Assembly: GCA_009746045.1 (NCBI GenBank)
Contig: RPFO01000231.1
Coordinates: forward strand, 830,388-894,387
Length of the DNA stretch: 64,000 nucleotides
Direction: 5' to 3'
From: Mesostigma viride
Taxonomy: Eukaryota; Streptophyta; Mesostigmatophyceae; Mesostigmatales; Mesostigmataceae
The notes under the pieces are model-generated. The model ran no database searches and was not told the DNA's origin. It was given only the letters and a program-made list of their open reading frames with translations. A program made the translations under genes and the position numbers. Of the stretch, positions 1 through 18,625 are shown piece after piece (the first letter of the stretch is position 1; each line of letters starts with the position of its first letter).

Positions 1-492
1 CCCTGGATCAGCTACATTCTCAGATAAGCCCCCTTATTATGCATTCTCACCAGCATATGTGCAGGTGGGCGCGCATCCGCTTGCACTCTACGACAGTAGG
101 CGTAGCAATGTGGGTGCGTATCTTGTTGCACTCTACGACAATGGATGTAACAACAAGTCGTTGTACCAGTACCCATGTAACAAATGTAACAAATGTAACA
201 AACGTAACAAATGTAACAAATGCAACAAATGCAAGGAATATACCAGCAAGGGGTTGAAGACACAGCCACCGCAGTATGGGCCACAGCGGACACCGAAATA
301 TGCGTATGCGTGTGTGCCTTGCATAATACTGCACAAACCGAGTACGGGGAACTTTACTTTGCATGGAATGACCACACACCAATGGCAGGGAGATGGTGGG
401 GTGATTGATGAATGATCACTTGCAAGAACTCGCTCCATAAAAAAAGGGCGGGGGGGGGGGGGCGTTGAGAACTCTCACTACGCCCAGCGCAC
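1..492. other. Left-edge non-coding stretch with a 9-bp repeat
   Basis: No exon is recognisable here. Positions about 172-236 hold a nonamer repeat (AACAAATGT and variants, about seven copies). Positions 442-463 hold a run of G. The stretch lies in the intron after the last visible MCM9-like exon, whose donor is at 492-491 on the minus strand, so the next exon should lie left of the window. Confidence 0.5.
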
Positions 493-7550
<7,058 letters not shown>

Positions 7551-8495
7551 TCTGGCAGGAAGAGATCACTTCGTCAAACCGACAGCGCATCTGGCGGCAT
7601 GAGTTCGATAAAGCTTCTGCAACTCTGCAAGTACGCTGCTAGGCTTTCCTCGAGGAGGGGACGAATAGTTCCAAGTGCCACACAAGGTTTTACAAATGCC
7701 CGCGAATTATGCCTTGAGTCTAGCATGCCATGACGCACCGTGAAGTCGATCCAGCGAAAAAGCCATCAATCGCGCGGATCAAGCTGGTGTGCTTGGCAGG
7801 CTGGGTGGCTGTTGCATATTAGGCATCAGAAGTCTTCGACGGTCTCCGCCCAATGACAGTGCTCGGATCACGCCGGGGTTATGGTGACCGAGTCGGTTGG
7901 CCATACTAACAATAACTACTGCTGCAACAGCATAGACGGTTGCTAAGCTTCTGGGGTAGCTTGCATGTCCAGCCCGGTACCCAGCGACGCCGAGGCGCAG
8001 ACCATGTTATAACTCCGGTAGGCTCGTAAATCTTCAACGGCACAGAATTAAGCGGCACCTACTCGAAACTTCAACCATGCGAAAATTTAGTATCCCTTGA
8101 TTTTTTTCATGCAACCCGTGAATGCAGATGTTTCATGCAACCCATCGGGTAAAGCCGGCCATTACACCCATTGCTCGAGACATTCACAGCAGACGACACC
8201 GCCAATACCAGCAAAATCAAACCTGGCACCGACAACTTGCTCGAAACGTTTGGCGTTGTTACACGTGTCATTGAAGACTTCGTCCTTTTATACACGTCTT
8301 TGACTCTTTGTAAACAGCGCATAATAAACAGCATACCTCTAACTAACTAAAACTATCTAACTAACTCACTCACTCACTCTTAATTACAGTACAGTAATAC
8401 GGTATGGTATTGCCGTATTGGTGTGCGCGCATTTCCAGTTTTGTCTGAGGTTCCGCATTTGAGGTGTGCGCGCATTTCCAGTTTTCCACCGAGCA
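7551..8495. other. Intergenic region upstream of the MCM9-like gene
   Basis: No gene is recognised. Together with the inverted-repeat block that follows, it separates the divergent MCM9-like and EDR2_C genes and should hold their promoters. A short direct duplication, GTGTGCGCGCATTTCCAGTTTT-like, is seen at 8421-8443 and 8464-8486. Confidence 0.4.
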
Positions 8496-8503
8496 CAGAT
8501 GAA

Positions 8504-9252
8504 GATCGGAACAGGACCGGTGACATACAGCCATGCTATTTGGGGGCCCAATACCGCCACCGCCAGGTCGAAATGTCCGGCCCCCATATTGAACTCAGGG
8601 TCCAATGCCAACCGCCGGAATGAAACTTGCTGGCCCCCAGTATGCTAGCGCCCCCCTGGGGCGCCGCCACCGGTGCGCCGACAGCCGGCCCCCATATGCC
8701 CCCCCCCAACGCGCTGAATTCGTGTTCAGTGACCAGATCACACTTTGATCCGGGAGCAAAATGATTGGCTGTACGTTACGAACAAAAAACGAAATTTTAG
8801 TATCTAAGTTCCGCAGCGCTTGCTGAATTTGCTCCCTTTCCAAGGCCCGCTGACAATACTTGAGAAATTCACCAATGAATGTTCGGTTTGAAACTGACCA
8901 TGGATTGTTACTGGTCGATACACCTGGTGTTGCTCACGTCGGAAGCCCGGGGGCACTTTCCCCGCTGAAAGGTGTGCACGTATTCCTATGCCCCCTAAAC
9001 GCCGCTTATTCCTAGTGCAGCTGGAAACACCCGCCGAAGTCCAAACACTGCAGACGAGCACTTGCCACGTGGCAAATCCCCTTTGGCAGTAGGCTCGCCA
9101 TATGGGGGCCATGACCACCCGCCGGCAGGCTATTTCAGCCGCAGCCCCTATATTTATATAGGGGCCAGACCAATGCAGCCACCGGCAGCCTTGGGGCCAG
9201 ACCCTAGTACCCGTGAAATTTTGGCTGGGCATGTCACCGGTCCTATCGGAAC
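8504..9252. mobile_element. Possible short terminal-inverted-repeat element
   Basis: AGGACCGGTGACAT at 8513-8526 is repeated in inverted orientation at 9231-9244, about 750 bp apart. GC-rich internal blocks (GCCACCGCC-like) also look inverted. No coding potential and no clear target duplication were found, so this is only a candidate non-autonomous DNA element. Confidence 0.3.
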
Positions 9253-9631
9253 ATCGGAACATCTCATCGGCACACTGTACTGCTGGCCGCTGGGCTCACT
9301 GTACTGTATTCCTTTGCACTTGGCAGTTGGCAGCCACGAAATAGGAATCGTTGGACGATAAGAATAGTGGGGAGAAGATGCGAAGCACTGAACCGTATCT
9401 TAACCCAGGACACAACGTCAAAAAGGCGATATGTTGGCTTGCGCGCACTCGTTTGGCGTGGCCACAACTGCACGACGAACTGCGTGCGACGATTTTCACC
9501 GGTGCATGAATTTGCCACATCAACGACAACGATTTGTGTTGCTTTTTGCATGCTTGCGCCGCCCTTTGGCTGCTGGTGAGGTGGGTCGCATGAATAGGGC
9601 CATGTTATTTTTTAGAAAGTTAAATGGATAG

Positions 9632-11044
9632 ATGGCAGCTTCGACGCAGGCGACGACACAAGAAAAATCGGGTTCAAAAGGGCGGCGAAGCCTGTTCCCT
9701 TGGCTGAAGCGGTGTCTGCCATGCACAACTAAGCCTCGAAAGGTTGAATATGGAAGCAAGGATAGCGACTTTGATGGCCTGATACCAGGCGAGCCTGCGG
9801 CCAATGGGGGATTAGCCTCGGTGTCACTACCAGCACTGCTTCGCCCCCATGGCACTGATGTGGCGCGATACGAAGTCGGTGACCCTACTCTGCAAAAGTT
9901 TCGATCACAGGTGGGGTCGCTTGGATTCGATAGCCCGTCGTCGCATGACCTCACCAAATCGTCGAGCTTCCCTACCTTAAATTCAAACGGATCGCTGCAG
10001 AGGCCGCCTCGCCTGTCGGATTTTTTCGGCAAGTACGTCGGGACTCCCTCCCGCCTCGAGTCCGTAGACTCGTTCGTTATTGACGACGAGGAATTCGAGG
10101 AGGATAGCGCGTGGCACTCGGCCCACGACACCTTCTCCCCCGAGGAGGGCGACACGTCATCATCGGACGGCGCCTCTGAGATCAACGAGGACGAGATGGT
10201 GGCGCGCAAGGGGCGCGGCTTCCGCAGCAACGCGTGCGCGAGCTTCTGGGACGACGCCGAGATCGAGGGCAAAGTGCGCGTGCGGGGGCCCGACTACCTG
10301 CGCGATAAGCTAAAGCTGCCGTCCGGCCCACCCCCCCTCGAGGTGGTCGGCATGGACATGTTTACCTCTGTCGATGCCGTGCTTGACATCGGCGCGCTGC
10401 CCCAGTCTATGCTCGGCCAATGGCGCGAACTCGTCTCCGAGGATGGCCAGCCCGACAAGGCCAAGTTCTGGCTCGTCCTGAACGTGATCCTTCCCGGCCT
10501 GAACGCGTCCGAGCCCGTGCTCCACATCGTGACCTACTACCGGCCGCGCCCCGACCAGGGCTGGTGCCACCCGAATGAGCTCCTCGACCAAGGGTCCGCC
10601 CCCCCTCACGTGCGCTTGCTGTGCAAGCTGCTGGACCCCGCAACAAGCAACGAGAAGCGCGATGCCGTCGTTAAGTTCATCGCGAACGTGATAGAGGCGC
10701 CCCGGTTGGTCCGGTGGGCGTTTGGCCGCCAGGTCGTCGTCAAGGCCGCCCGGCTGGGAGGACTCCAGTACGTGTCTGGCCACCACTATTTCCAGGTCAA
10801 CGTGGACGCACGACAAGGGTCCCTGGCCGACCTCCTGGGCCGTATCGGCATGCCCGCGGCCAAGCACATCGTGGTGGACATGATGATGGTGCTCGAGGGG
10901 CAAGAGGAGAGCGAGCTGCCTGAGGGGGTGCTGCTCGGCGTGCGCCACCGCAAGATGGACCTGGCGCGCGCAGTCTCCTTGTCGCGGGGGGGGGACCGCG
11001 CTCCAGGAGGGGGGATGAGCGAGCCGCCGTGTGGGGAGTGCTGA
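9632..11044 (+). CDS. EDR2_C / DUF1336 domain protein, 470 aa, intronless
   Basis: One uninterrupted frame. Residues 1-200 are low-complexity and acidic, with serine runs. From about residue 218 the protein follows the EDR2 C-terminal (DUF1336) pattern: VRGPDYLRDKLKLPSG, a V(V)GMDMF strand, FWLVLNVILPG, VLHIVTYYRP, then FIANVIEAPRLVRWAFG and YFQVNVD. It ends with the typical LEGQEESELPEGVL stretch. In plants EDR2 and its relatives pair this domain with START and PH domains and act in lipid binding and defence signalling. Neither START nor PH is visible here, so this is a stand-alone DUF1336 protein and its biochemical role is unknown. Codon use is GC-rich at third positions in the domain, consistent with a real gene. 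Confidence 0.85.
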   Translation: MAASTQATTQEKSGSKGRRSLFPWLKRCLPCTTKPRKVEYGSKDSDFDGLIPGEPAANGGLASVSLPALLRPHGTDVARYEVGDPTLQKFRSQVGSLGFDSPSSHDLTKSSSFPTLNSNGSLQRPPRLSDFFGKYVGTPSRLESVDSFVIDDEEFEEDSAWHSAHDTFSPEEGDTSSSDGASEINEDEMVARKGRGFRSNACASFWDDAEIEGKVRVRGPDYLRDKLKLPSGPPPLEVVGMDMFTSVDAVLDIGALPQSMLGQWRELVSEDGQPDKAKFWLVLNVILPGLNASEPVLHIVTYYRPRPDQGWCHPNELLDQGSAPPHVRLLCKLLDPATSNEKRDAVVKFIANVIEAPRLVRWAFGRQVVVKAARLGGLQYVSGHHYFQVNVDARQGSLADLLGRIGMPAAKHIVVDMMMVLEGQEESELPEGVLLGVRHRKMDLARAVSLSRGGDRAPGGGMSEPPCGEC

Positions 11045-11107
11045 GGCGGGATGAGGAGGGATCAGGAATGCTCGAGTCCTGACGTGCTGAGGTGCAAAAG
11101 AAGTGCA

Positions 11108-11150
11108 TAGGAGGGATGAGGAGGGATGAGGAGGGATGAGGAGTGTAGAG
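11108..11150. repeat. (GGGATGAGGA)n just after the EDR2_C stop
   Basis: Four or more 10-bp units follow a looser copy (GCGGGATGAGGAGGGAT) that begins at the stop codon of the EDR2_C gene. Confidence 0.75.
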
Positions 11151-12624
11151 GGGCTTTGAGAGCGGTATTTGACCACTCGAAGTTGGCATGCAAGTAAGAA
11201 TGGGGGGGTAGATCGTCGGGGGGGGAAGTCCGACTCCGTCGGCTAGGGAAGATGGCAAGGGAAGACTTACAAGAAAGATGAAGAGGGTGGGTATCAAGGG
11301 TCAAGATAAGATGAAATTTCGAGGGTGGGCGTCCGTATCGAATTTTCATCATGCGGTGGTGCAATTAAAGTGGTGGCTTTATATAAGGTGAAGCCATATG
11401 GGCGCGGGGATGGGGGTAATCGGCATTGATGGGCTGCTGAGGGAGGGATGAGGAGGACGGGGTTGTTCTTGCAACTGTCAACTTCTCGCCTAAGTGGAAG
11501 GGCGAGTCTCGTTCCCCCCTGCCCTGGCTGGCTCGCTCACATTGAAAGCTTCGCCTGGCACTGGACTGACTTGCATTTGGTAGTGTACCGTCTAGTACAT
11601 GGTAGAATTATCGTTGTATATATTCATTGAGAATGATAAACTACGGAGGTGAGAGTGGCATGCAATGTTCATTAAGTACTTAATTAACAAGTTTTGCGGG
11701 CTTCGCCCGCAACATTAGAGCTCGTGCTTTTTGTGGCCGGTCCCCGGTCAGGGAGCCCCGGCTAGGGATTGCGTGACACCACGTACCGCCGCCGAGGGCC
11801 AGGTGGCGCTAGCCTCGCCAAGGAGCGCGCGCTAGCTTTAAGGTTTCTACCACAAGATTCATGGAGGTTGGCAAAAGGGTGAAGAAAAAAAAAACGGAAA
11901 GAAATGCAAGGCCTAGGAAGGCTCGAACCCGGTACCTCACGATCAGACGTACTATGAAGTGTGCCTTGGCGCCTGAAGTCTACGCAACCAATGTTTGTTG
12001 AAGTTGCACACTATGTACATTGCTACAAAGGGACAAATTGCGCAGCCGCGCAGTGGACGGATCGAGCTCGCGAACTACTTGCGGAGTTCAAGCTCCAGAT
12101 TGACTGCTACCGCTGCACGGGAGCGCGATGCGCGCGGGCCGCGGGGATGAGTGACCTCGCCAACCCCGCAGACAGCAGGGAAAAATCACTTACAGGCGGT
12201 GGAGCAGAGGAAAATACACGTGTTAGCTTCCTGCGCGTTTGTAACGGGATTTCCTTAACAGAAAGTTTGGTCCAACAGCCCAAAAGTTTGCGACGGTTAT
12301 ATCTGGAGCTCGCAAACACAGGATCGCCATCGCAGAGTTTGGCTCCTGCCGCAATCCGGGCATACGGACCTCTGCCAAGTGGCTCACCTGGATGTCACGT
12401 GTCAGAAACCTCAAAAATGGGGACGCCGTGGTCTGACCTTTTCGTGATTGGTCGCAATGAAATTACGCGCAGCTCATTCGTCAAGCGGACTGTAAGTCAC
12501 GCCGCTGAGTGGCTGGAGCCGAAAGCCGTTCGAAAGAGTGTTAGCTAAATTAATGCCAAGGCTGCGTTTTAAGTACTGTAGTATATATCAAGGAGACAAC
12601 CAGCGCAGGCCAGAAATCGGGAGA
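11151..12624. other. Intergenic region with a tRNA-derived fragment
   Basis: No convincing gene. On the minus strand at about 11913-11990 a stretch includes TACCGGGTTCGAGCC, a good RNA polymerase III B box, after an anticodon-arm-like segment. The T stem does not pair properly and the acceptor stem is not formed. It therefore looks like a tRNA-derived pseudogene or SINE piece, not a functional tRNA. A 195-codon frame at 11961-12548 has no recognisable content. Confidence 0.35.
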
Positions 12625-14657
12625 ATCCGGACCATTAATTAATTAATTAGGAACATAACTCCGTTGGGAGTATATGTAGCACATAGCCCAGAGAAGGGGC
12701 ATATGAGCCTATAATACATTCTAAGCTACTTCCTGCAAGGGTGGGAATGTAAACAACACTTGCTCTAGGTGCACCAAGGCACCTGCACCCTCATGATGTA
12801 TCGCGCTATGCCCGGTTAAGGGGGAGCGTGGCATGTGGGGGAAGATCATCACGGCTATACAAGAGCTATGGCATGGCTTCTCAGCAGAGAGTGGCTCCCT
12901 GCATGGGCACAGCATAACTAAATAAAGCTAGGCATCACCTGGAGTGTGGCACATCATAGGCACACATGTACATGGCTAAAGGAGACTCGTGAGTCAGCTG
13001 GTATAGAGCCTGTAGGAGGCTTACATGTACATGGCCACGGTCTATCTATTCTGCACTACTACTGCTGTATTCCCCTAAGCTGGGGCGTCTGGAGTCGTTG
13101 GGGACGCGGGGGTCGCGTGCCAGGGCTTGTGGCCGACGTAGATGGCCGCCCCCTTCCAGTACACTGGCTGGCCCGCCTTGGTCTGCCGGAGCTGGACGGT
13201 AGGTCGGCCATAGCTCCCGTCGCCGTTGTTGCTGCGCCAGGGTCAAGTCGTCGTCAAGGGTGAAGAGAGTCTTCTCGAGCCGCTTGCGGCGTCGGAGAAA
13301 AGAAATCTTGTCCGCCGGGTTCTTAAAGGTGAGAAGGAGCGGGGGCGCCCCTGCATGCCGTACCCCGCGCGCGGGGAAGGCGGTGGGCGACCAGCTCGAT
13401 CTCACCAGTAAGGCCCATGCGACTAAGAATTTCTCTCTCAAACGCACGTGCAAGCTTCTCGGAATTCTCACCTTCCTCCATGTGGAGGTTCTTGACAATG
13501 ACGTTAAGGCTACGCTTGGCCAGCTCGGCCTCCTCGCGGAGGTCAAGCGTCTGCCGCTGGAGCTGGGCTGCGACGGCGGAGGTGGTGGAGGTGGTATGCT
13601 GCTTAAGCCTGTCCGCCCAGGTCGTGATGGGAGGAGTGCTCATCGCCGGCCAGGCCAGCAGGGGCTGGCTTGGCGGCAATGTCCTTCACCGCCTGGGCGG
13701 TGAGGCCTGCGGTGTTCTGCAGAACCTCGATAGCGATGGCGTTGTCCTTAAGACGCTGGTCGATGTCGCGGAGCTGGGCGGTGATGGAATCGGTGGAGGC
13801 GGAGGGGGGGGGGGGGGAGGCGAGGAGGGTGGCGGTGGCGGTGGGGATGGTGGGGAGCTCAGCAGCCACTGAGCGTGCGACCCACAGCTGCCACATCTGC
13901 AGCAATGGGCGTCACGTGCTGTGAGAGGGCGGCGTGGAGGTGGTGGACGAAGGTGGATTCGGTAATGGGGGCGGGGTGCAGAAGGTCCTCGGCCGAGCGC
14001 TTAGTGATGGTAAAGAGAGCTGCGAGCTGAAGGCGGGGGCGAGACCAGCCGGCCAGGTTGGTCGACGAGTCTGAGACGCGATGGGAATACCGGCCGTCAG
14101 CTCCGTTGCGGAAAGACTGGGTGTTGAGATGGAGTTGCTGGCACAGGGCCAGCAGTGAGGCATGTGACCCGTAAAACACGAGCTCCAGTATCTTGATGGG
14201 TGGCATGTCAAAAAAGGCAGGCCTGTTGACGTCGAAGGTGGTAAAGAGCCTATCAACGTCAAAATCACGCTCAGACCAGCCAGGTTCGCCCGGGCGACTG
14301 CGCTTTGGGTCAGGCGATGCAGAGGGCGAGGAAAGCCTGGGAGGGTTCTGGGCGACCACCAGTGCGCGACTAGTGTCACCACTGCCTTCCGGCCCTGATG
14401 GCGAAGCTGCAGCCGGAGCTGCAGACGTATTTTCATTGCCAAGCGCAGCCGTCAGGCTGCGTTGCGTCGATGGGCGTTTGCTCATCGTATATTGCGTAAT
14501 AGCGTCGGATAATTTTTTCAGCATGTGCGTCTTAGAAAGACGAAGCGATTGTGATATTCACGACTAAATTCGGTGCTCAATTAACGTGAAAGTTATGAGC
14601 TCGATCCGCCGTCAGCCATGGCTACCTCGTAGCTCGTGGCTCATGGATCCGGACCAT
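12625..14657 (-). mobile_element. Complete ORF1-only LINE insertion with target duplication
   Basis: The element spans 12636-14646 and is flanked by the 11-bp direct repeat ATCCGGACCAT (12625-12635 and 14647-14657). On the minus strand it has a short 5' leader, then an ORF1 that opens at 14524. A coiled-coil and RNA-binding-like region follows to about 13046 (motifs RQTLDLREEAELAKRSLN, HRLPRARG, ISFLRRRKRLE, DDDLTLAQQQRR). The 3' UTR comes directly after, ending in a (TTAATTAA)n-type tail instead of poly(A). There is no reverse transcriptase. The ORF1 is broken by frameshifts near 13870 and 13600. The layout suits a non-autonomous half-LINE mobilised by a partner. Confidence 0.8.
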
Positions 14658-14659
14658 GG

Positions 14660-15055
14660 TAGTATATATGTTGATTAATAGACATGTGACTGCGTCACGT
14701 GAGCATAAGTCCTCAGTGGGAGGGGAACATGAAATGGAATGGATCTAAAAAATTAAATTAAATTATAACATGCCTCCGTTGGGAGATCATGTAGCACATG
14801 TTCAGATTACTTGCCCACACTATACTTGTTATGCCACGCTTACATGGGTCTTATTGCACCCACAGTTTGCCGGATCGTTAGCCTGTCCTTTTAGCTAGCG
14901 CGCCCGAATGCAGCTGTGGCATGCCTTTGGCATGAAGGAGACTCAGTGGGGGTCTCTGCCCTTTCTCCTGTAGTGCACACACAGGGATTACAAGCACTTC
15001 GGTGCTCCGTGACTCCCCAACGGGAGCAAGTGTTTAATTAATTAATTAATTCATG
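14660..15055. mobile_element. Two truncated LINE 3' ends
   Basis: At 14690-14755 is the family end containing GACTGCGTCACGTGAGCATAAGTCC. At 14800-15045, in plus orientation, is the family end shared with 26795-27010. That second piece finishes in TGACTCCCCAACGGGAGC and a TTAATTAATTAATTAATT tail. No open frames. Confidence 0.65.
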
Positions 15056-15930
15056 TAGCACATATTCCTTGATGGATGGGTGGAGTGGAAGGAGCCGCGT
15101 ACTCTTACTAACCTAACTCTAAGCTATCTAGTCTAATCCTAACTACCCTACTCGATCATCAAAACGCCGCCGCCTCTTGGGGGTGAGGTGGCTTGCCCAC
15201 AGGGCCGGCTGGCGTGTGAGCCTTGACAATCTTCTGCCACCAATGGAATGGATGGTGTAAGCTATCTAGGTCCTATGCATGCAACATAAGGAAATTAAAA
15301 TCCAAAAAGAAGAACTCTAAAGAAAATATCAATATGGCTGGCCTGCGCTGGTTGTCTCCTTGATCTTTATATGGGAGACATTTTGATACAATAGCCCACT
15401 ACGCAGGCCTGATGTCTAGTATTTATGGTTGTTGATCTATCATGATGAGGGGATGGCGACAAGTTTCGTATCGAGCAGCGTGCACATGGGTGAAGGAGTT
15501 ATGCTTACTGCTTTACGTGACGCGCAGTCTCCGTATTAAAAATTTATTATTTGATGGATACTGCTAGGTTATCGCCAGTTCTCAAGTTGTCAAATTGTCA
15601 AAATTGTCACTTTAGCCACGCCGGTGGACTACCAACAGACTACCTGTGGAGTGTACAATTTGCCGCCGCGCCATTTTCTATTTCTTTTCGCACATGGCTT
15701 GCGTTGGGTTCATCCACGAGCATCGACGCTCATCGACGGTGCATTATATCCGACAGCGGAGAATAAGCTCGCCTCAGCATAGCGCGACGCAAGGACTCTT
15801 TTCCATGTACAATTACGTGAGATGCCAAGTCCGCATCGCTGACCGGAAATAGTTCCGTCCAACACCGTCGTAAAGTACTACCAGTCAACTGCTTCTCTGC
15901 CTTTTAACCGTAGAATGCACAATCAGCGTG
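15056..15930. repeat. Repeat-derived region, inverted copy near 56.7-57.0 kb
   Basis: Positions 15550-15930 match 56700-57040 in reverse orientation; the shared phrases include GAGCATCGACGCTCATCGACGGTG and CCAACACCGTCGTA-like stretches. At 15342-15365 is a fragment (CTGCGCTGGTTGTCTCCTTG) that also occurs at 12590 and 33660 and in the ZDS intron minisatellite. It is probably an ancient transposon. No gene is seen. Confidence 0.5.
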
Positions 15931-16490
15931 ACCTCTTCAAGATCGTCATTCTGACGATCCTGACCTAATAATGGCGACGAGATCGCCTGGACACTGACGC
16001 AGCTAGGAGCTGGAGCAACGACTCGCCGGCAACGTCACCAAGATGCTGCGCAAGCCCTTCGGTTTGAACATTAGTAATGAGGATTTGTACGCTGATTTGC
16101 CCTTTGTTTCCCACATTCTTAGGCACAGGCGCCTGGGCCTAGCCGGGCACCTGGCCTGCACAGATCAAGTAGACACATCAGATAGACTAGCTAGCACCAA
16201 GCCCGCCCAGTCTGGGCGTTATGTCCTCACCTGGCGTGCCCCAGGCCGCGCGCGGCAGGGCCGCCATGTACCCGTGGACTTTTCGTGATAGACTCGGCAT
16301 GGACATGTGCTACCCTAGACGTGACGGGCTCACGCCCGGGCAGCCTCCTGATTTGTCTGTAATATGGAGGCAGATGGCACGCAAGGATAGATGGCAAGTG
16401 GTGATGAACGGAGACCACCCCCAAGTCTGTGGGGGCTCCGCGTGTGACCGCGTATGGCACTCATAGCGATTCAGGCCGTGGTGCCCACGA
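15931..16490 (+). pseudogene. LINE ORF2 C-terminal fragment
   Basis: The frame at 16043-16288 reads DLPFVSHILRHRRLGLAGHLA, a C-terminal signature of LINE ORF2 proteins downstream of the reverse transcriptase. The same segment appears on the minus strand at 27540-27800. Frames are interrupted, and the endonuclease and reverse transcriptase domains are absent. Confidence 0.7.
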
Positions 16491-16496
16491 CCCTGT

Positions 16497-16990
16497 AATT
16501 AATTAGGAACATCACTCCGTTGGGAGTGTCTGTAGCACATATCCCAGAGAAAGGGTATATTATGGCTTTTAATACATTCTAAGCTACTTCCTGCAAGGGT
16601 GGGAATGTAAACAACACGTGCTCTAGGTGCACCAAGGGCACCTGCACCACCACGATCTATCAAGCTCAAACCATGCAGCTAAGGGGAGCCTGTCATGGAG
16701 GGGAAGATCATTATGGCTATACAAGAGCTAGGGCATGGCTTCTCATCAGAGAGTGACTCTCTGCAAAGGCAAAGCTGGGCTAAATCATCCATGGGGGGTC
16801 CAGGCAGGGTGTAACTAAATGCTGAAAGCATCATCCATGGGGGCCATTATGGGCGCACATGCGCGAAGGCCACGACTGACCCTGGAACTATAGGACTTAA
16901 AAAGCTTACATCATCCATTCCATCCCCTGTTGAATCCCCTCCAGCCCACTGAGGACGGCTTATGAAGTGAGACAACTATATAATTAATTT
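16497..16990 (-). mobile_element. LINE 3' UTR fragment (ORF1-only family)
   Basis: AATTAATTAGGAACATCACTCC followed by the family 3' UTR (CTTCCTGCAAGGGTGGGAATGTAAACAACA) matches 12640-12920. It is 5' truncated with no coding sequence. At 16985-17050 lies the end of a second LINE family (GGAGTCACGGAGCATTAACC). Confidence 0.7.
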
Positions 16991-17036
16991 ATTAGACTGA
17001 CGTGCTCCTGTTGGGGAGTCACGGAGCATTAACCCC

Positions 17037-17850
17037 GATGGATGGATGGATGGATGGACGGACGGACGGACGGACGGACGGACGGACGGACGGACGGACG
17101 GACGGACGGACGGACGGACGGACGGACGGACGGACGGACGGACGGACGGACGGACGGACGGACGGACGGACGGACGGACGGACGGACGGACGGACGGACG
17201 GACGGACGGACGGACGGACGGATGCGGACGGACGGACGGACGGACGGACGGACGGACGGACGGACGGACGGACGGACGGACGGACGGACGGACGGACGGA
17301 CGGACGGACGGACGGACGGACGGACGGACGGACGGACGGACGGACGGACGGACGGACGGACGGACGGACGGACGGACGGACGGACGGACGGACGGACGGA
17401 CGGACGGACGGACGGACGGACGGACGGACGGACGGACGGACGGACGGACGGACGGACGGACGGACGGACGGACGGACGGACGGACGGACGGACGGACGGA
17501 CGGACGGACGGACGGACGGACGGACGGACGGACGGACGGACGGACGGACGGACGGACGGACGGACGGACGGACGGACGGACGGACGGACGGACGGACGGA
17601 CGGACGGACGGACGGACGGACGGATGGATGGATGGATGGATGGATGGATGGATGGATGGATGGATGGATGGATGGATGGATGGATGGATGGATGGATGGA
17701 TGGATGGATGGATGGATGGATGGATGGATGGATGGATGGATGGATGGATGGATGGATGGATGGATGGATGGATGGATGGATGGATGGATGGATGGATGGA
17801 TGGATGGATGGATGGATGGATGGATGGATGGATGGATGGATGGATGGATG
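17037..17850. repeat. Compound (GGAC)n-(GGAT)n array, 810 bp
   Basis: Five GGAT units lead into about 585 bp of GGAC (one interruption, GATGCGGACGG, at 17221-17231), then about 225 bp of GGAT. The open frames across it (TDGR, VRPS, WMDG repeats) are translation of the repeat and not proteins. The array starts exactly in the GATGGATGG motif that closes a LINE 3' end. Confidence 0.97.
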
Positions 17851-18258
17851 AGCCGAGCTGGGAAGAGTTCGACTTTCACGCCAGCCAGCCCGGCTTTTTT
17901 GACAAGCTCAACCACGACATGAGATCCTGAGCTACGTGTTCTGGGGATCCGGCATGCCCCGCTTCTTGAACTGTACGTGCAAGCAGCTCTTCCACCAGCT
18001 AGTATAGCTTCGCCTCGTCGATGAGCACTTTCCAGAGGCGCACCCACAACCTCGACCCCATCCTCATCCTCCGCCGACCCCACCTTCAGCAACGCGCCCT
18101 CTTCTCCCTGAGTCCTTGGCCGCTCCATCGCGGAGCTCTGGGCCCCCCATGCAGCCCCTCACCACCACCTTGACCGAATCCTCCATACGCTCCCTCCTCG
18201 AGGAGGCCCTCGCGCAGCACGTGGCGGGCCCCCCTCGCTGCAGATGTGGCGGCCATAG
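17851..18258 (+). pseudogene. LINE ORF1 fragment
   Basis: This matches 29060-29460 (same strand) in a second copy: [17 protein letters not shown]-like, then the proline and alanine-rich linker. Frames are broken. It stops at GCTGCAGATGTGGCGGCCAT, where an unrelated epimerase-derived fragment begins. Confidence 0.65.
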
Positions 18259-18289
18259 GCACCACGCTGACAGCATTACGGGGCATTAT

Positions 18290-18625
18290 TACGGCAATAA
18301 TATGCACATTGACCAGGTCGGTCACATGGATGTAGTCACGGACGCACGTGCCATCCAGCGTACGTGGGCCAGTCGGTGCCCATGATGTCCCGGCGTACCG
18401 TCGCGCTTGCCGGTGGCCGCCGCAAAGCAGGCACCGGTGATGCGGGCATACTTTTGTGATGCCTCCGACGCGGGCGCCGGCCTCGCCGTGAGTCGCCAAT
18501 GCGGCCCGCGGGGTCGCTGCCCACCACATTGAAGTACGTGGCAGGTGGCCCGTGGCAGGGGACCGGCACGAGCCGGACCAGCAAACACGGAGTAGGCACG
18601 CTATCCTTCTTGAATATGGCACACT
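18290..18625 (-). pseudogene. UDP-glucose/UDP-arabinose 4-epimerase fragment
   Basis: Minus-strand frames give TYFNVVGSDPAGRIGDS, then ARITGACFAAATGKRDGT, then GTDWPTY, then LDGTCVRDYIHVTDLVNVH. These follow the order and wording of the GalE-family C-terminal half. They lie in three different frames with no splice sites between, so the segment is a decayed, intronless fragment and not a working gene. It sits among retroelement debris, which suggests capture or retroposition. Confidence 0.75.

Noticed and set aside
11913-11990. tRNA gene on the minus strand
   Set aside because: A B box is present, but the T stem and acceptor stem do not pair, and no complete cloverleaf can be drawn.
11961-12548. 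195-codon open frame as a gene
   Set aside because: No recognisable domain. It overlaps a tRNA-derived fragment and a LINE flank, and has no splice or promoter evidence.
17002-18128. 300-370 codon frames of TDGR, VRPS and WMDG repeats
   Set aside because: Pure translation of the GGAC/GGAT array; open in all frames.
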